Assembly: GCA_033816765.1 (NCBI GenBank)
Contig: CM066290.1
Location: 1,302,001 to 1,366,000 of the forward strand
Direction of reading: 5' to 3'
DNA: 64,000 nt
Source: Nothopassalora personata
Taxonomy: Eukaryota; Ascomycota; Dothideomycetes; Mycosphaerellales; Mycosphaerellaceae
Below, one piece after another: positions 42,101 through 53,176 of the stretch (the first letter of the stretch is position 1; every line of letters starts with the position of its first letter). A model generated the notes under the pieces. That model was not told the DNA's origin, ran no database searches, and worked only from the letters and a program-made list of their open reading frames with translations. The position numbers and the translations under genes are program-made.

Positions 42101-43990
42101 CATGCTCCTACACCATTCTCGCCGCAGCCTAATGTCCTTGCTGGCACTGACGTTTCTCCTCGCAAGCAGAAGGGCTACCTCATGCGCCAGAACACCAAAG
42201 TCGTCGTTGCTTCGAATCGTAACATTTCAACCAGCAGCCGTGGAACGATCTCCTCGAATGAGAACGTTCCGACGTCACCCTCATCCTCGAGACCAGGCTC
42301 ACGTGGCTTCAGAGGCGGCAATTCAAGAAAGCCCAGTGCGGAGCAGTATCTCAAGACCGAGCCGTGGATTGGAAAGGCCAGACGCGAGAGCCAGCGACAA
42401 GCATCTGCCGCCCAGCATGGCCCAGCACCACCACTTCCAGGTCACCAGAACGCTCTCGGTGTCGTCAACGAGGACTTCGCGGCAGGCACGGGCAGTCTCG
42501 AAGATGAGGTGGCGGAAGGCGTCGAGCGTGGTAGGCTGTTTGTCAAGGTTGCTGGCGTCAAAAACCTCGATCTACCACTGCCACGAAATGATCGACTCTA
42601 CTTCCAGATGACCTTGGACAATGGTCTGCATTGTGTGACAACTTCGAAGTTGGAGCTCGGCCAGTCGGCACCTATTGGGCAGGAGTTTGAGCTAGTCGTC
42701 TTGAACGACCTCGAATTCCAGCTTACTCTTACCACGAAGCTTCCGCCGCCACCGAGGACGAATTACCCGGTACCTGCTTCACCAACAAAGACTGTAAAGC
42801 AGGCGAAGTCGTCAAGCTTATCCCGATTCCTAACGAGTCCGAAGAAGCGCGCGGAGAAAGAGCGTCAAGAGCGCGAGGCTGCCGAGGCCGAGGAGCAGAG
42901 GCTACAAGAAGAAGCCAGGCGGGAGCGTGCGTCAACACAGCCAACAGCTTGGGACCTTCTGCATGACCTCGTCAATGAGGCTGATGGGTCCTTCGCACGT
43001 GCATATGTTAACCTCAAGGCGCACGAGAAGCAATGCTTTGGCAGAAAGCTGACTGTCGATGTGCCTTGCTACAACGAGTGGGCATTGGAAAACGACTCGC
43101 ATGTTGTCAACAGTATTCGAAGCAAGCGCGGCAACCATGGGCCAATCCGCCGGCCGCCTTATGTTGTCGGTCACCTGGAACTGGAATTGCTTTACGTGCC
43201 AAAGCCAGCAGGCGCCACAGACGACGAGATGCCAAAGAGTATGAGCAGCGCTGTCCGGGAGATGGGCAAGGCCAGTGAAATCAAGGAGGTCGTACATGAA
43301 GGCCTTCTCAGCCAGCAAGGTGGAGATTGTACGCATTGGCGACGTCGACTCTTCCGTCTTCAGGGACCGAGACTAACGGCGTACCACGAGCACACTCAAC
43401 AAAAGCGAGCTGTCATCAACCTCGGAAAGGCTTCGCGCCTGGTTGACGACAAGAGCACTCTTGTGGCAGATCCCAAGTCTGGCAACACCTCCAAGCACGG
43501 TCGGCGCAAGTCTGCCTTCGCCGAAGAAGACGACGGATACCAATACGTCGAAGAAGGCTTCCGAATCCGCTTCGCCAACGGAGAGACCATCGACTTCTAC
43601 GCCGACAGCCGCGCTGAAAAGGATCGCTGGATGGAAGCCCTTAGCCAAGTCATCGGCAAGCCAGACCCAGGCAGGAAAGCAGCAGCCTGGACCGACCTTG
43701 TCCTTGCTCGCGAAAGAGCCGCGAGTCTTCCTGTCCCTCGTCCATCTTCTACGACGGAAGTGAGAGATTTCACCAAGCCTCCTCCTGCGATTCGAAAGCA
43801 CAGTGTCGATCGAAAGCCAGTGTCTAACAGTGTGCCGAGCAGTCCGATGAAGGCTGTGGCGCCGTCACCGATGATCCCAGAGCGATCAGCGCCGCCTGTT
43901 GCGGACACAGGCTCTATGCCTAAGACGCCGCCCATGAGTCCGAGACGTGGACATCGCAGTAGAGATGCTGTGAAGAGTATGATCTTTTGA
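39186..43990 (+). CDS. BUD4: Bud4-type anillin-like landmark/septation protein with C-terminal PH domain
   Basis: Exon 1 39186..39329 (MVRQVQPLRISKSTPNVSP), intron 39330-39394, exon 2 39395..43990; 1,579 aa as modelled. The first two thirds are Ser/Pro/Asp/Glu-rich and disordered. Near residue 930-1000, KGYLMRQNTKVVVAS opens the conserved part. An anillin-homology, C2-like region follows (LFVKVAGVKNLDLPLPRND, YFQMTLDNGLHCVTT, LEFQLTLTTKLPPPPRTN, then a charged coiled segment with KKRAEKERQEREAAEAEE). A PH domain ends it: VHEGLLSQQGGDCTHWRRRLFRL, FADSR-like FYADSRAEKDRWMEAL. Bud4 marks bud or septation sites with septins and Bud3/Axl proteins. A second intron may be hidden from 41978 (GTGCGG) to about 42168 (CAG before AAGGGC), which would delete an in-frame piece and join IESQK to KGYLM as in relatives. 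Confidence 0.8.
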
Positions 43991-45560
43991 AGGATAGGAA
44001 GATCAGGATGATGATGATAATGATGATGTTGGCATCCAAGTCGTTAGCCGCCGAGGCATTTCTTTTCGGTCTTCATCGTATCGTTGGGATTTGTGGATTT
44101 TATTTTTGGTGTTGGCAGGAGTTGGAAGATCGTGGTTGTCAAGGACACGCAGCGGCAATGAGCATCTCTTATCTCTCTCTCCCTCTCTTGAGTGTGTACA
44201 TCGAGTATTGTACAATTCTTGTATCGTTGGCAGAGGCGTTGGAAACGGTTGTGGACGAAACGGACCAATGAGTCAGTTGATTGTAATGTTTCTTGAGCAA
44301 CGACGAAGAATCGAAGAAATGAAAAAGCAAAAGAGTACATACTACTGACTAGAAGAAGATTAAACCACTACTGACTACTAAGTCTAAAGAAAGGGGTCTG
44401 GGTTGTTTCGTCTCGGTGGTCTTAAACTTCGGCCGTTGCTATGCCGTGTGAGCATCAGCTGGAGTCGGGGTCTTTGTTATCTTGGTACCTCAGCCTTACT
44501 GCTTGCGAGTGCGGGAGAGCGGGCACTAGGGATTAGACCAATCACGGCGACCCGACGCTATTTCACGCAGCGAGTCTAAGACTAAAATAGGGCTGTTTCA
44601 GGGCACACGAATTGTTAGAAACGCGACTTTAACCGCGACATGACACGTCAAAATTATACGCGTTCGATGAATAACATCGCTAAGTATTGAAAACATATCT
44701 GTTCGAATGCTACAGTTCTCGAAATTATAAAAGTCTACAAAGTCTAGATTTATTATCGCTAAACCTAAAATGTACCTAATTGTTCTATTTTTTAAACTTT
44801 CGAATATATAACCTACGACTAATAGCCCTGCTAAGAAGAAACAACCTTACGAACGTCGATTTTCGAGATTTACAAGACAGGCGTTTAAAGAGATACTATA
44901 TTAGAACAGTCTCTTATATATATCTTCTAAATTTTTTAGATTATTATATTACCGTAATCTACAAGATAACAATGTAGAATTCTCGAATTCTAGAAACAAG
45001 GATTTTACGACTTTGTACTCGACGCTATGCTTGGTATTCAAAAACGCGCGGGTCAAACCTAAATCGTCTTGTCGAGCTGTTTAGAAAGTAAGAAATGAAT
45101 TTACAACCAAAACCAGCAGCTCAAAGTACAGTACAAGGTTTCGAATTGTTTGGCATGATCGTGAGTGAGCTGATCGGCGCCTTCGGGTGGTTGTTCAAGT
45201 GCCGGTACAGTATTGTCGCCCCCTTTTCCAACGGAGCTTGATGTACGCGACTACTGCACGCGTACTGTAGCGATCGCGTGGTAGTGTGGGAGAATTTGTA
45301 GGCGATGGTGTCGTCGGTAATGAGGTTTGGGGATGGGGTCATTTCGGCTGGACGTTGGGGATTGATGAAGGGCGTTTGACATCGAGATTTTGGACAAGGG
45401 TATGGTTCGTGGGGTGCGAGGTGGTGGTGATGATGATGCTGATGATGATGATGATGATGATGATGACGATGATCGCAGATAAAACAAACTATGACGACGA
45501 TACATGCAGTATACAGTACTGTAGTACAGGCGTAGCTACAGGCTACAGCACAGCTTCCCC
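43991..45560. other. gene-less 1.6 kb with AT-rich island and microsatellite
   Basis: From about 44580 to 45080 the sequence turns strongly AT-rich with no coding signal; it resembles an old RIP-mutated repeat but I find no ends. A (GAT)n microsatellite lies at 45427-45473. The start is the BUD4 3' flank. Confidence 0.5.
45427..45473 (+). repeat. (GAT)n microsatellite
   Basis: Imperfect GAT/TGA trinucleotide run of about 15 units with single substitutions (GCT, GAC). Confidence 0.8.
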
Positions 45561-46555
45561 CTACCATGCCTGAACTTGCCCCCATTCCCTACTCCTCACG
45601 CTATCGTTCGCCCAGTGCTCCCCGGTTACACCTCCTAAATCGTCTAATGCAAGCCTATTCACGATCTGCGCTCCCTCCTCTGCAGTCTTCGGTGCTTTCG
45701 TTCTCCCACTGCCGACGAGAGCTCCCATGTCTGTGCGGATCCAGCCGGGGCAGCAGCAGTTGATCAAAACCTTGCTGGAGGGGTTTTGATGACGGTGTTG
45801 CGAAGCGAGGATCCGGGTCATGGCGCGGACGAGAGCTTTGGAGATGGCGTAGGGGCGGGGTGGGATGAAGAAGCCCGAGGTCTCTTCGCTGTGGGCCTTG
45901 ACGGAGTGCTAGGTGGAAAGTCAGAGATGAGATTGTAATGAAGATGAGTGGTGACCTTGAGAGTCAGGGGGGGCGGACGTACAAGGTAGTCTTCGACCAA
46001 AGACTCCAGATCGTCCAACTTCTTTGCAGTCCTGAATCGTTCCTGTATCTCGGGGCTGTATGGTTTCAGACTTGATGCTACGGAGGAAAGGTTGACCACT
46101 CTGCCGGTATTTGAGAGATGTGGTAAGAAGGTCTGGCACATCTATCAAGAGGCCTTCATCAGTACAACGCTCCCGTAGCTGATAGAATCGCTCGTGATAA
46201 TAACCTCCAAACTTCCTCGATAATTCACCTCAATCGTCCTCCTCGCCGTTTCATAAGAATCCTCTCCGTCAAGATTGACTCCAGCATTATTAATCAACGC
46301 CGTCACACCTTGACCATCATGTTCCACCTCCCCCCTTAAAGCATTGATACTGTCGCGATTGGTGACATCCAGCCTTCGATATATCGCCCGACGATCACCA
46401 TTGGCGCCTTCAAGACCTAGATCATCCCCACTTCTCGAAGTCGCAAAAAGCTTCAAGCTGTGCAAGTCAGGTCGCTTGAGAATTTGTTGACAGATGGCTT
46501 TACCGATTCCGCGGTTTGCGCCAGTGACGATGATGAGATGAGGTGATGGTGGCAT
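45561..46555 (-). CDS. short-chain dehydrogenase/reductase, carbonyl reductase-like
   Basis: Three exons: complement of 45561..45908, 45983..46141 and 46205..46555 (introns 74 and 63 nt), 285 aa from ATG 46555 (MPPSPHLIIV). Upstream in-frame ATGs at 46621 and 46768 would add a Ser/Thr-rich or hydrophobic leader; the chosen start directly precedes the Rossmann strand. Motifs: TGANRGIG (nucleotide loop), DVTNRDS (Asp of the adenine pocket), LINNAGVN, NYRGSLE, VNLSSVASS (catalytic Ser), YAISKAL (YxxxK), and CPGWIRTDMG after the active site. This is a classical SDR close to carbonyl reductase (NADPH). The insertion between Ser and Tyr (KPYSPEIQERF...) is also typical of carbonyl reductases. Substrate unknown. 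Confidence 0.85.
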
Positions 46556-46904
46556 CGATGGTGAGAGTTGACGTGGTGAAGTCGCGAAGGAAGACGAAGC
46601 TGTGGAAGTTTGACGCCACATTGTGAACGGGCCACACCGAGGGCGAGTCGCAAGAACAGGAATGAAGAGGGTGCACATTACGAGGTTAATGACAGGAATG
46701 GTGTAGTAGAACACAACACTGCATTCGCTCTCTGGCTGAATTTCAAATTTGCAAAACAACATAGCCATTCTACGGCCGGGTATACTTCCAAGCGTTCAAC
46801 AAAAACCTCACGTCCGATCTCCCCATATTCCTCCACCAACCGTCGGTCGCCTTCTTCAGTGCTGTATAAATACTACTAAACATTACCAACCTCTTAAGGA
46901 TCGT

Positions 46905-49900
46905 CTAATCCGCAAGTCCAAAAGCCTTCCTGAGTAGGCCGAACTTCTTCTTTTTGCCCGTTCTGGCACTATACACACCACCTCTTCCTTCGGCTGCACT
47001 ATTCATCCCAATATCACTGCTATCATCAAAACGAACTTGTGGTCCGCCATCGCTTGTGGAAGGACGATCGTTGAGCTTGTCGGGTACTTGGGGCACAGGA
47101 GGTAATGGCCAGTCTCCGCCGACTGTACTCTCACCGACCGCAGGCGGAGCAGTCGCGTTGGAGTAGGTTGATTCGCCACGTTTGAAGCGTGGGGCTTGCT
47201 GTGCTGATGATCGGCGGACGAGCTTACCGGCTGGACTGACTGTCGAGCTCTGTGGGCGTGGTGTAGGAGTTTGTGGTTCCGCGGCAGCGTCGACGGCCGG
47301 AGCGATAGCCCCAGCCAGCGCTGGACTTGACATTACAGGTGGTACAGGCGGCACATCGCTTGTTAACCGAGGTGTGACTTGTGTGACCGAGCTGGAGCTG
47401 TTTCGATTGCGGCGTAGGAGACTCCAGGCGCGCTTTCTCGGAGAGACATTCACTTCTTCAGGCTTGCTCTTAGGCTCCGTCGTAGCATCGCCTCGCAAGC
47501 TGCCTTGTTGCAAAGCTGCGCCTTGATTACCTGCTGCTGGTTCTGTTGGACCGTTGGTGATGCCGAGCTTCTTTCGTGCGATCTCGATGGCCGCGTCGAT
47601 GTCCGCAGAAGCAGGTACCATCGGCGCATTCATTCGGTCTCGCGCACGCGATGACGTCCGCGAGTTGTCTTCTTCATCCTCAAGGTCAGTAGAGTCGCCA
47701 TCAGTCTGTCCCTGCTTTCGAGGAATGCCCCGTACAGGCCTGAGATCGGCAGGGATAAAGACATCATCATCTTCATCATCTGATTCTGTGGCAAATCGAC
47801 TCTTGAAGAAGCTGCTACTCGGCTTATCGTCATCATCGTCATCATCCGAATCTGCAAAGCGTGACTTGAATCTGGACGCCGATGGCTTCGACTGCTGCGT
47901 ACTTTGGGGCCTCATCGTTTTCTGCGTAGGTGAATCGCGCATACTCAGTCGCGAGCCGCTGCCGCTGGGCGTGCCACGAATGGATTGTCTGACGTCTTCG
48001 GTGCGCTTCTTGCGCCCGAAGAATGAGCCAGTAGGAGACAAGGAACGTATGGTGAATGAATCTTTTCCCTTGCCACGTACCGGCTCGGGAGACACAGGTC
48101 GCGCCTCTCGGGCTAGGGCCGCGCTTGCAGCAGGGCCGCGCATGCTTTTTGCCATGCTGTGACGACCGTTCGTATTCGATGCGGAAGATCGTTGCCTGCG
48201 CTGCTTCTTGAAGCTGCTTTCTGAATCGGAATCATTCGCAAGCTCTTTCTGGAGCTTGGCGCTTACTGCCGGTGTGCCGTTAGTAGCAGGTGTGGGCTGA
48301 GTCTTGGGCTTAGTCTGGACAGTCGGGTATGACGAGTCTTGTGCCGAAGCAGCTTGCCGCTGTCGCTGGTTGACCATCGAGGCACCTGCTGCTGATGCAC
48401 CCAGCCCAACACTTGCCTGCGAGCCGCTTGAAGTCGGACGCATGCTCTTGTTCGCAAGCACGCCAACGGGTTGAGCACCAGCCTGTCGTTGTTTCGAAGC
48501 TGGTGGTGGTCCATTACGTAGTGTTAAAGCCATACCACCGCTGTGGGTGGCAGTCGTCGTGTTACCAGCATCCACACTGCCACTGGAGCGCATGGTCTTG
48601 CGCATATTGATCTCGGAACTTGCAGAGCGCACAGCGGCGGGCTCTGGTACAGGCTCCGCACGCATGCTCTGACGCATTGCTGGCTGTGGAGCTGGCTTTA
48701 CTGCAGTACGAGGCTTATCATGGTCATCATACGTTGCTGCTATAGCTGGCTTCGGCGCAGTAGTCTTCTTCTTCTGTCCATTGGTTACAGAGGGGCGGGC
48801 TTCATCATCGGAGGACAGGTGCTCACGCTCGATCGCCTCGCGCTGTTGCCGACTAAGCTTGGACCAATATTCTGTCGCCTGGCTCCAGTCTCCATCAGAT
48901 CTACGATCTTCAGGATCAGTCCGTTCCGAACTCTTGAGTGCCTTCTTTGCGGTGGGGCTCTCGGGTGGAGATGTCGCGCCTATCGTGCCGTTCGTAGATA
49001 TTACAGCTGGCGAAGCGTTGACGATGGGGCTGACAGCAATTGCGTCCAAAGAAGCGAATCCGCCATTATCGAACTCGGACTGATCCTCGGCAGCGTCACT
49101 GAATTCAGCAGTATCGTCATCTGACTCGTCGATAGGAGCAAGGGGTGGCGAATGTTCAATAGGACTCTCGGAAATCACAGGGTCGTCCGGGATGACAGGA
49201 CCTTGGTTCTGAGCTTCTGCAGCGGATGCAGTTGCAGAAGCAGCTCCAGCAGAAGTGACCTCTGCTTCGTTCGACTCATTCGTACCCCAGCCACCGGGAA
49301 CATTGATCTCGAACGACTGCTTCTGCTTCGGTGATGGTTCAGGGCTCAGCGTCCTGTGCTCCTCTTCCGCACCTGGTGTAGGAGGCATCAAGTTGATGGC
49401 AGGCACACCAAGGTCCGCCTTGCTACTAGGCACAGCGGCGAAGTCTCGGATGACTGGCGCTTCGGATTCAGTCTTGTGACTCACAGAGTCAAGGACTTGC
49501 GGCTGAGCTGGAGTGCTTGTTGTTAAAGGTGCGCCATCAAGATCCGAATCACTATCGTCGCTGAAAGTGTCTGCACCTTCCTTGCTGGTGACCTTTGGCG
49601 GCACCGGTAGCGATGTCTCTTGCGCGTTCCTGAGAATGCCGCCTACAGCATGGTCGCTACTCGCTTCGTGTCTTTCCGGTGGCGTTTCCGTAACTTTCTC
49701 TGCAATCGCCGGGTTGCGCTGGTTCCTGACGCTGCCGAAGGTTGGCAACGCCGGTCTCGGCTTCATGAGGTCTTCGTCTTCAGAATCGTCGAGCGGAGCC
49801 CGTATCGAGGCAGCTGTAGTCGTCTCCACGACCTGCGGTTGCTCATCGAAGCTGACCCTAACAGACTTCTTCTTCCTACCTGAGAACGCATCTTGCGACG

Positions 49901-51551
49901 TCTGTGACATATTGTCTGAGGTCTCACTAGATGGTGAACGTGGTCCTGGTGAGAAGTTTGCCAGCGGCGAGCTAGTTCGAACGGACGACGCAGGCGAATG
50001 CTTTAGTGCAGACTTGATGGGCGAGATATCTCGTGGTGGCGGATCATGGATGGTGCCTTGTACGACTGGCATAGACGAGAAGTGGGTGTGCCTGCTGGGA
50101 GAGGTAGAAGAATCTCGACCTCGAAGAGAGCCTTCATAAGACCCTCGGGGTATGTCGAGGCTGGACGACCTGTGCTGTCTAGCTGTGGGAGCAACATACG
50201 CCTTCACAGGTCCAGCTGACGTGGTAGTGTATCTGCCTGTGCTAGGACTTGCTTGTGTCTCCTCTTCGTCGGGCCTCTCGTGCACGACTGACGGCTGCTT
50301 GTGTAACACTTTTGCCGACGGACTGCTGACAGGAGAGAGACCAGCAGGGTTTCGAGGTTGCGGCGCAACACTGACATCAACCGTGGGCCTTGATTTCTGC
50401 GAGAGAGCGGTCATCGAGCTTGCGCGTTGAGTCGTTGCTGGTGCTAATGTCTTCTGTTCGGGATAAGGAACGATCGAGCGGGTATGGGGATCGTACGTGC
50501 CAGGTGCCGGCTGAGCGAGCTGTGGCACTGGAGCTGGCGCGGGTGCAGGCGCTGCTTTCGGTTTCGGTCGTGGCTTCGATATGAAAGTTCTCGAGGCCGG
50601 GTCGTACTCCATGATCGCATCAGCCGTCTCGTAGGAGGGCGCCCGGCTTGCAGTGGGACGTTCGGGTACCAGTTGCTGAGTCGCCTGCTGTAAATGTGTC
50701 CCTTGTGCAGAATTCACATTCAGGTCTCTCTTCACGGGCTGGCCAGCTGCTGCTTGGATTCTGTCAATCTTCGACTGAAGAGCACTCTTGTTTGCCGGCT
50801 GTGTGGAACTGGCTTCAGGAATTGGCTCTGAAAACCAGTTCCCAGGCCCATGCGTGTACTGTTTGTCTGTAGTTGGTGACTCTGGGCTGCTAGGCTGCGA
50901 TGCCCTCGGTCTTGAAAAGTTGACTCCGCTATTGCTAAGGTTCCGTTCCAGCTCCTCATTCACATTCGATAGCCTCTTCCCGCCTCTCATCGCACTACTT
51001 GGAGGGCGGGTGCTCCTGTCCATACTTGATGCCCTCTGACCGCGGCCAGCCGGAGTTGGAGAGATGACGCGTTGCTGCGGCTCCATGCTAGACGACCTCT
51101 GATGCTGCCTCGCATACATGCTCTGAGGTATTGCCGGGACAGGCGGCGCATCGGGCGCTGGAGACATGGCGCCGTTTCCATTGCCTCTACTGCCTGGCGA
51201 AGGAGACCTGAACGTCCGCTCGGTCATGGAGCCCTGGCTGCCGCGCCTCTGGAGTCCCCCTCGTGATGGACCGCCGCGCCCACTTATAATACTGTTGCTC
51301 CCGATGGATGCATTCGAGCCTCGCCGAACCATACGCTTCGTCTGTATGCTGCCAACGGGCTCCGGTGAGCTCGTGACGGATCGTAATGCCGCGGCGGCGG
51401 CAGCGGACGAGAGGTTGCCATTCGAAGGCTTTTGCGCGAGGAAGGCCTGGGCGGCTGCGGTTGCGGCGCTGGATCGCGTGCTCTGGTCGAGAGGCACAGC
51501 GCTGTGTCGGCTCGCGCTGCTTCCTCGTCTGCGCGAGAACATGCTCGGCAT
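46905..51551 (-). CDS. large Ser/Pro/Ala-rich protein, possible Seg1/eisosome-type cortex protein
   Basis: Single exon of 1,548 aa from ATG 51551 (MPSMFSRRRGSSASRHS). The N-terminus has STRSSAATAAAQAFLAQK and SSAAAAAALRSV followed by QTKRMVRRGS, an Ala-rich helix plus basic patch that resembles fungal eisosome stabilising proteins (Seg1/Eis1 type). The middle (about 100-1300) is disordered Ser/Pro/Thr-rich with repeated short acidic runs (SDDDDDDDKPSSSFFKSRF is present twice in variant form: FKSRFADSDD and FKSRFATESDD). A conserved helix-like block lies near SQATEYWSKLSRQQREAIE. The C-terminus is basic, GKKKKFGLLRKAFGLAD. Naming is tentative; the gene itself is clear from its length and intact frame. 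Confidence 0.8.
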   Translation of the reverse strand: MPSMFSRRRGSSASRHSAVPLDQSTRSSAATAAAQAFLAQKPSNGNLSSAAAAAALRSVTSSPEPVGSIQTKRMVRRGSNASIGSNSIISGRGGPSRGGLQRRGSQGSMTERTFRSPSPGSRGNGNGAMSPAPDAPPVPAIPQSMYARQHQRSSSMEPQQRVISPTPAGRGQRASSMDRSTRPPSSAMRGGKRLSNVNEELERNLSNSGVNFSRPRASQPSSPESPTTDKQYTHGPGNWFSEPIPEASSTQPANKSALQSKIDRIQAAAGQPVKRDLNVNSAQGTHLQQATQQLVPERPTASRAPSYETADAIMEYDPASRTFISKPRPKPKAAPAPAPAPVPQLAQPAPGTYDPHTRSIVPYPEQKTLAPATTQRASSMTALSQKSRPTVDVSVAPQPRNPAGLSPVSSPSAKVLHKQPSVVHERPDEEETQASPSTGRYTTTSAGPVKAYVAPTARQHRSSSLDIPRGSYEGSLRGRDSSTSPSRHTHFSSMPVVQGTIHDPPPRDISPIKSALKHSPASSVRTSSPLANFSPGPRSPSSETSDNMSQTSQDAFSGRKKKSVRVSFDEQPQVVETTTAASIRAPLDDSEDEDLMKPRPALPTFGSVRNQRNPAIAEKVTETPPERHEASSDHAVGGILRNAQETSLPVPPKVTSKEGADTFSDDSDSDLDGAPLTTSTPAQPQVLDSVSHKTESEAPVIRDFAAVPSSKADLGVPAINLMPPTPGAEEEHRTLSPEPSPKQKQSFEINVPGGWGTNESNEAEVTSAGAASATASAAEAQNQGPVIPDDPVISESPIEHSPPLAPIDESDDDTAEFSDAAEDQSEFDNGGFASLDAIAVSPIVNASPAVISTNGTIGATSPPESPTAKKALKSSERTDPEDRRSDGDWSQATEYWSKLSRQQREAIEREHLSSDDEARPSVTNGQKKKTTAPKPAIAATYDDHDKPRTAVKPAPQPAMRQSMRAEPVPEPAAVRSASSEINMRKTMRSSGSVDAGNTTTATHSGGMALTLRNGPPPASKQRQAGAQPVGVLANKSMRPTSSGSQASVGLGASAAGASMVNQRQRQAASAQDSSYPTVQTKPKTQPTPATNGTPAVSAKLQKELANDSDSESSFKKQRRQRSSASNTNGRHSMAKSMRGPAASAALAREARPVSPEPVRGKGKDSFTIRSLSPTGSFFGRKKRTEDVRQSIRGTPSGSGSRLSMRDSPTQKTMRPQSTQQSKPSASRFKSRFADSDDDDDDDKPSSSFFKSRFATESDDEDDDVFIPADLRPVRGIPRKQGQTDGDSTDLEDEEDNSRTSSRARDRMNAPMVPASADIDAAIEIARKKLGITNGPTEPAAGNQGAALQQGSLRGDATTEPKSKPEEVNVSPRKRAWSLLRRNRNSSSSVTQVTPRLTSDVPPVPPVMSSPALAGAIAPAVDAAAEPQTPTPRPQSSTVSPAGKLVRRSSAQQAPRFKRGESTYSNATAPPAVGESTVGGDWPLPPVPQVPDKLNDRPSTSDGGPQVRFDDSSDIGMNSAAEGRGGVYSARTGKKKKFGLLRKAFGLAD

Positions 51552-53176
51552 GTTGGATGGCTACCCCTGTCGACAGCACCACAATGCCGTCAATGCTAGA
51601 TACCAACACCAATGCCGCTGCTGTTCGCTGTTGCACAAAAGAATATGCCGGAGCCGTTGTTGCTTTGGGCGATGCTGATGAGACGGAACCGGGAAATGTT
51701 ATCGGCGTTCGCGGTATAATGCATCAATCATGAGATAGACTAAGTCTAAAAATGATGATGCGCCTGAAACAAATGCAGACAACGATGGAGGAGATGCGAG
51801 ATGCTGCTAACAAGGAGCGACCGCTGCGAGACAGCACAATGGGATAGATAGCTGATAGAGAGCGCGACGACGATTTTGACGTCGCACGCGTGAGGTCGAC
51901 GGCGCTTCTGCTTCTGGAGGCAGGCGGAGGACAAAGCAGTTGCGCAGCACCGGAGAACGTGCGCTGGGTGCGATGGAGGATCGACAGCAAGCTTGAACGC
52001 ACGACGCAGCAGGTTGTGGCGGTGCGTGATTGGCGAACATACAGCCAATGGGAACACGGTGTACATATGAGCGACATGAACAGGATTTGGTCTTCATCTC
52101 ACACATGTGTTTCCAGGCCTTCCATCAGGCCGATCGCATCATCCGCTGCTCACGTAAGGTCATGTTCATCAATCATCCCCTCAGCACACCCAACCCAGCA
52201 TATATATTCGATATATATTCGCCTGGTAATACTTCAGACAGCAGCTTGCACCCATTCAATGGCCTTCTCTTCCAGTGTGGCGGGACCTCGGCTCTTCGCC
52301 CAGCCCACTTGAGCTCTAAGGATACTGTGCCAGAGAGCTTGAGGGCAGATCTAGCCTACCGAAACGTCGCGCAAGAACACATTAGCATGCAGCCAAGTCG
52401 GCGTGATGAAGCTTCTTCGTCAAAGCACCAACCATCATCATAGAGTGCTTGCCATCACGCCTGACGAACGCAGGTCTCCTCTTCACACATTCCCTCTTTC
52501 GCACATCCTTCTTCCTCGAAGACGAGAACGCCGAGCTCATATTGTCACCAATCGACCTTCCTGGTCCTGCCGGTCCCCCAATTATGGTCCACCGACAACC
52601 GTAAATGGCATCAAAGTCATTCGTCACGCATCCGTTCCCGCCACCAAGCTCTATCGCACAAGATTCTGGAGGACTGTTCTGCAGCCATCCAACCCTTGGG
52701 GAAGAACGTGTTCGTAGGTTCGCTAGATCGTGGCATCGAGAGAAGAGTCCGAAGTTTCGGTCACCGATCGCGATAGTAACTTGCGCTTTGCTTTCTGCTG
52801 GCAGTCTCGAAATGTAATGCGTTTACCAGATCGCTCTCGGCCTCCTGCAAGGCTCAGTATACTGACTGATCATGTTACATTGTTGTTTTTTGAGAATACC
52901 GCAGCAGTTGTCAGCCTACGGGGCGAGACTGGTGTTCAAGAATCACACCATCTGTTCGGCAGAAAACACCATGCTTAGCTCCTCCCATTTGCACCACTAC
53001 GCCCAAGTCGCGACTGACCATCCACGTGTGAGTAAGCACACCATGCGACCAGCAGTCACGATCCGGCACGTCAGCGGGACAACGATGGGGGATCTGGATA
53101 GTCACACCAACAAGGTGGCCATCAAGGTCCGTATCGATAAAGCTCTTGGATGTTGCTCATGTGCAACATTTACAGT
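51552..53176. other. gene-less 1.6 kb
   Basis: Promoter side of the Seg1-like gene. Several 80-110-codon frames on both strands have no protein-like features. A short AT dinucleotide-type repeat (ATATATATTCG twice) lies at about 52200-52222. Confidence 0.4.

Noticed and set aside
52382..52627. 81-codon minus-strand frame with a basic segment
   Set aside because: Short, alone, without recognisable features or neighbours to support it.
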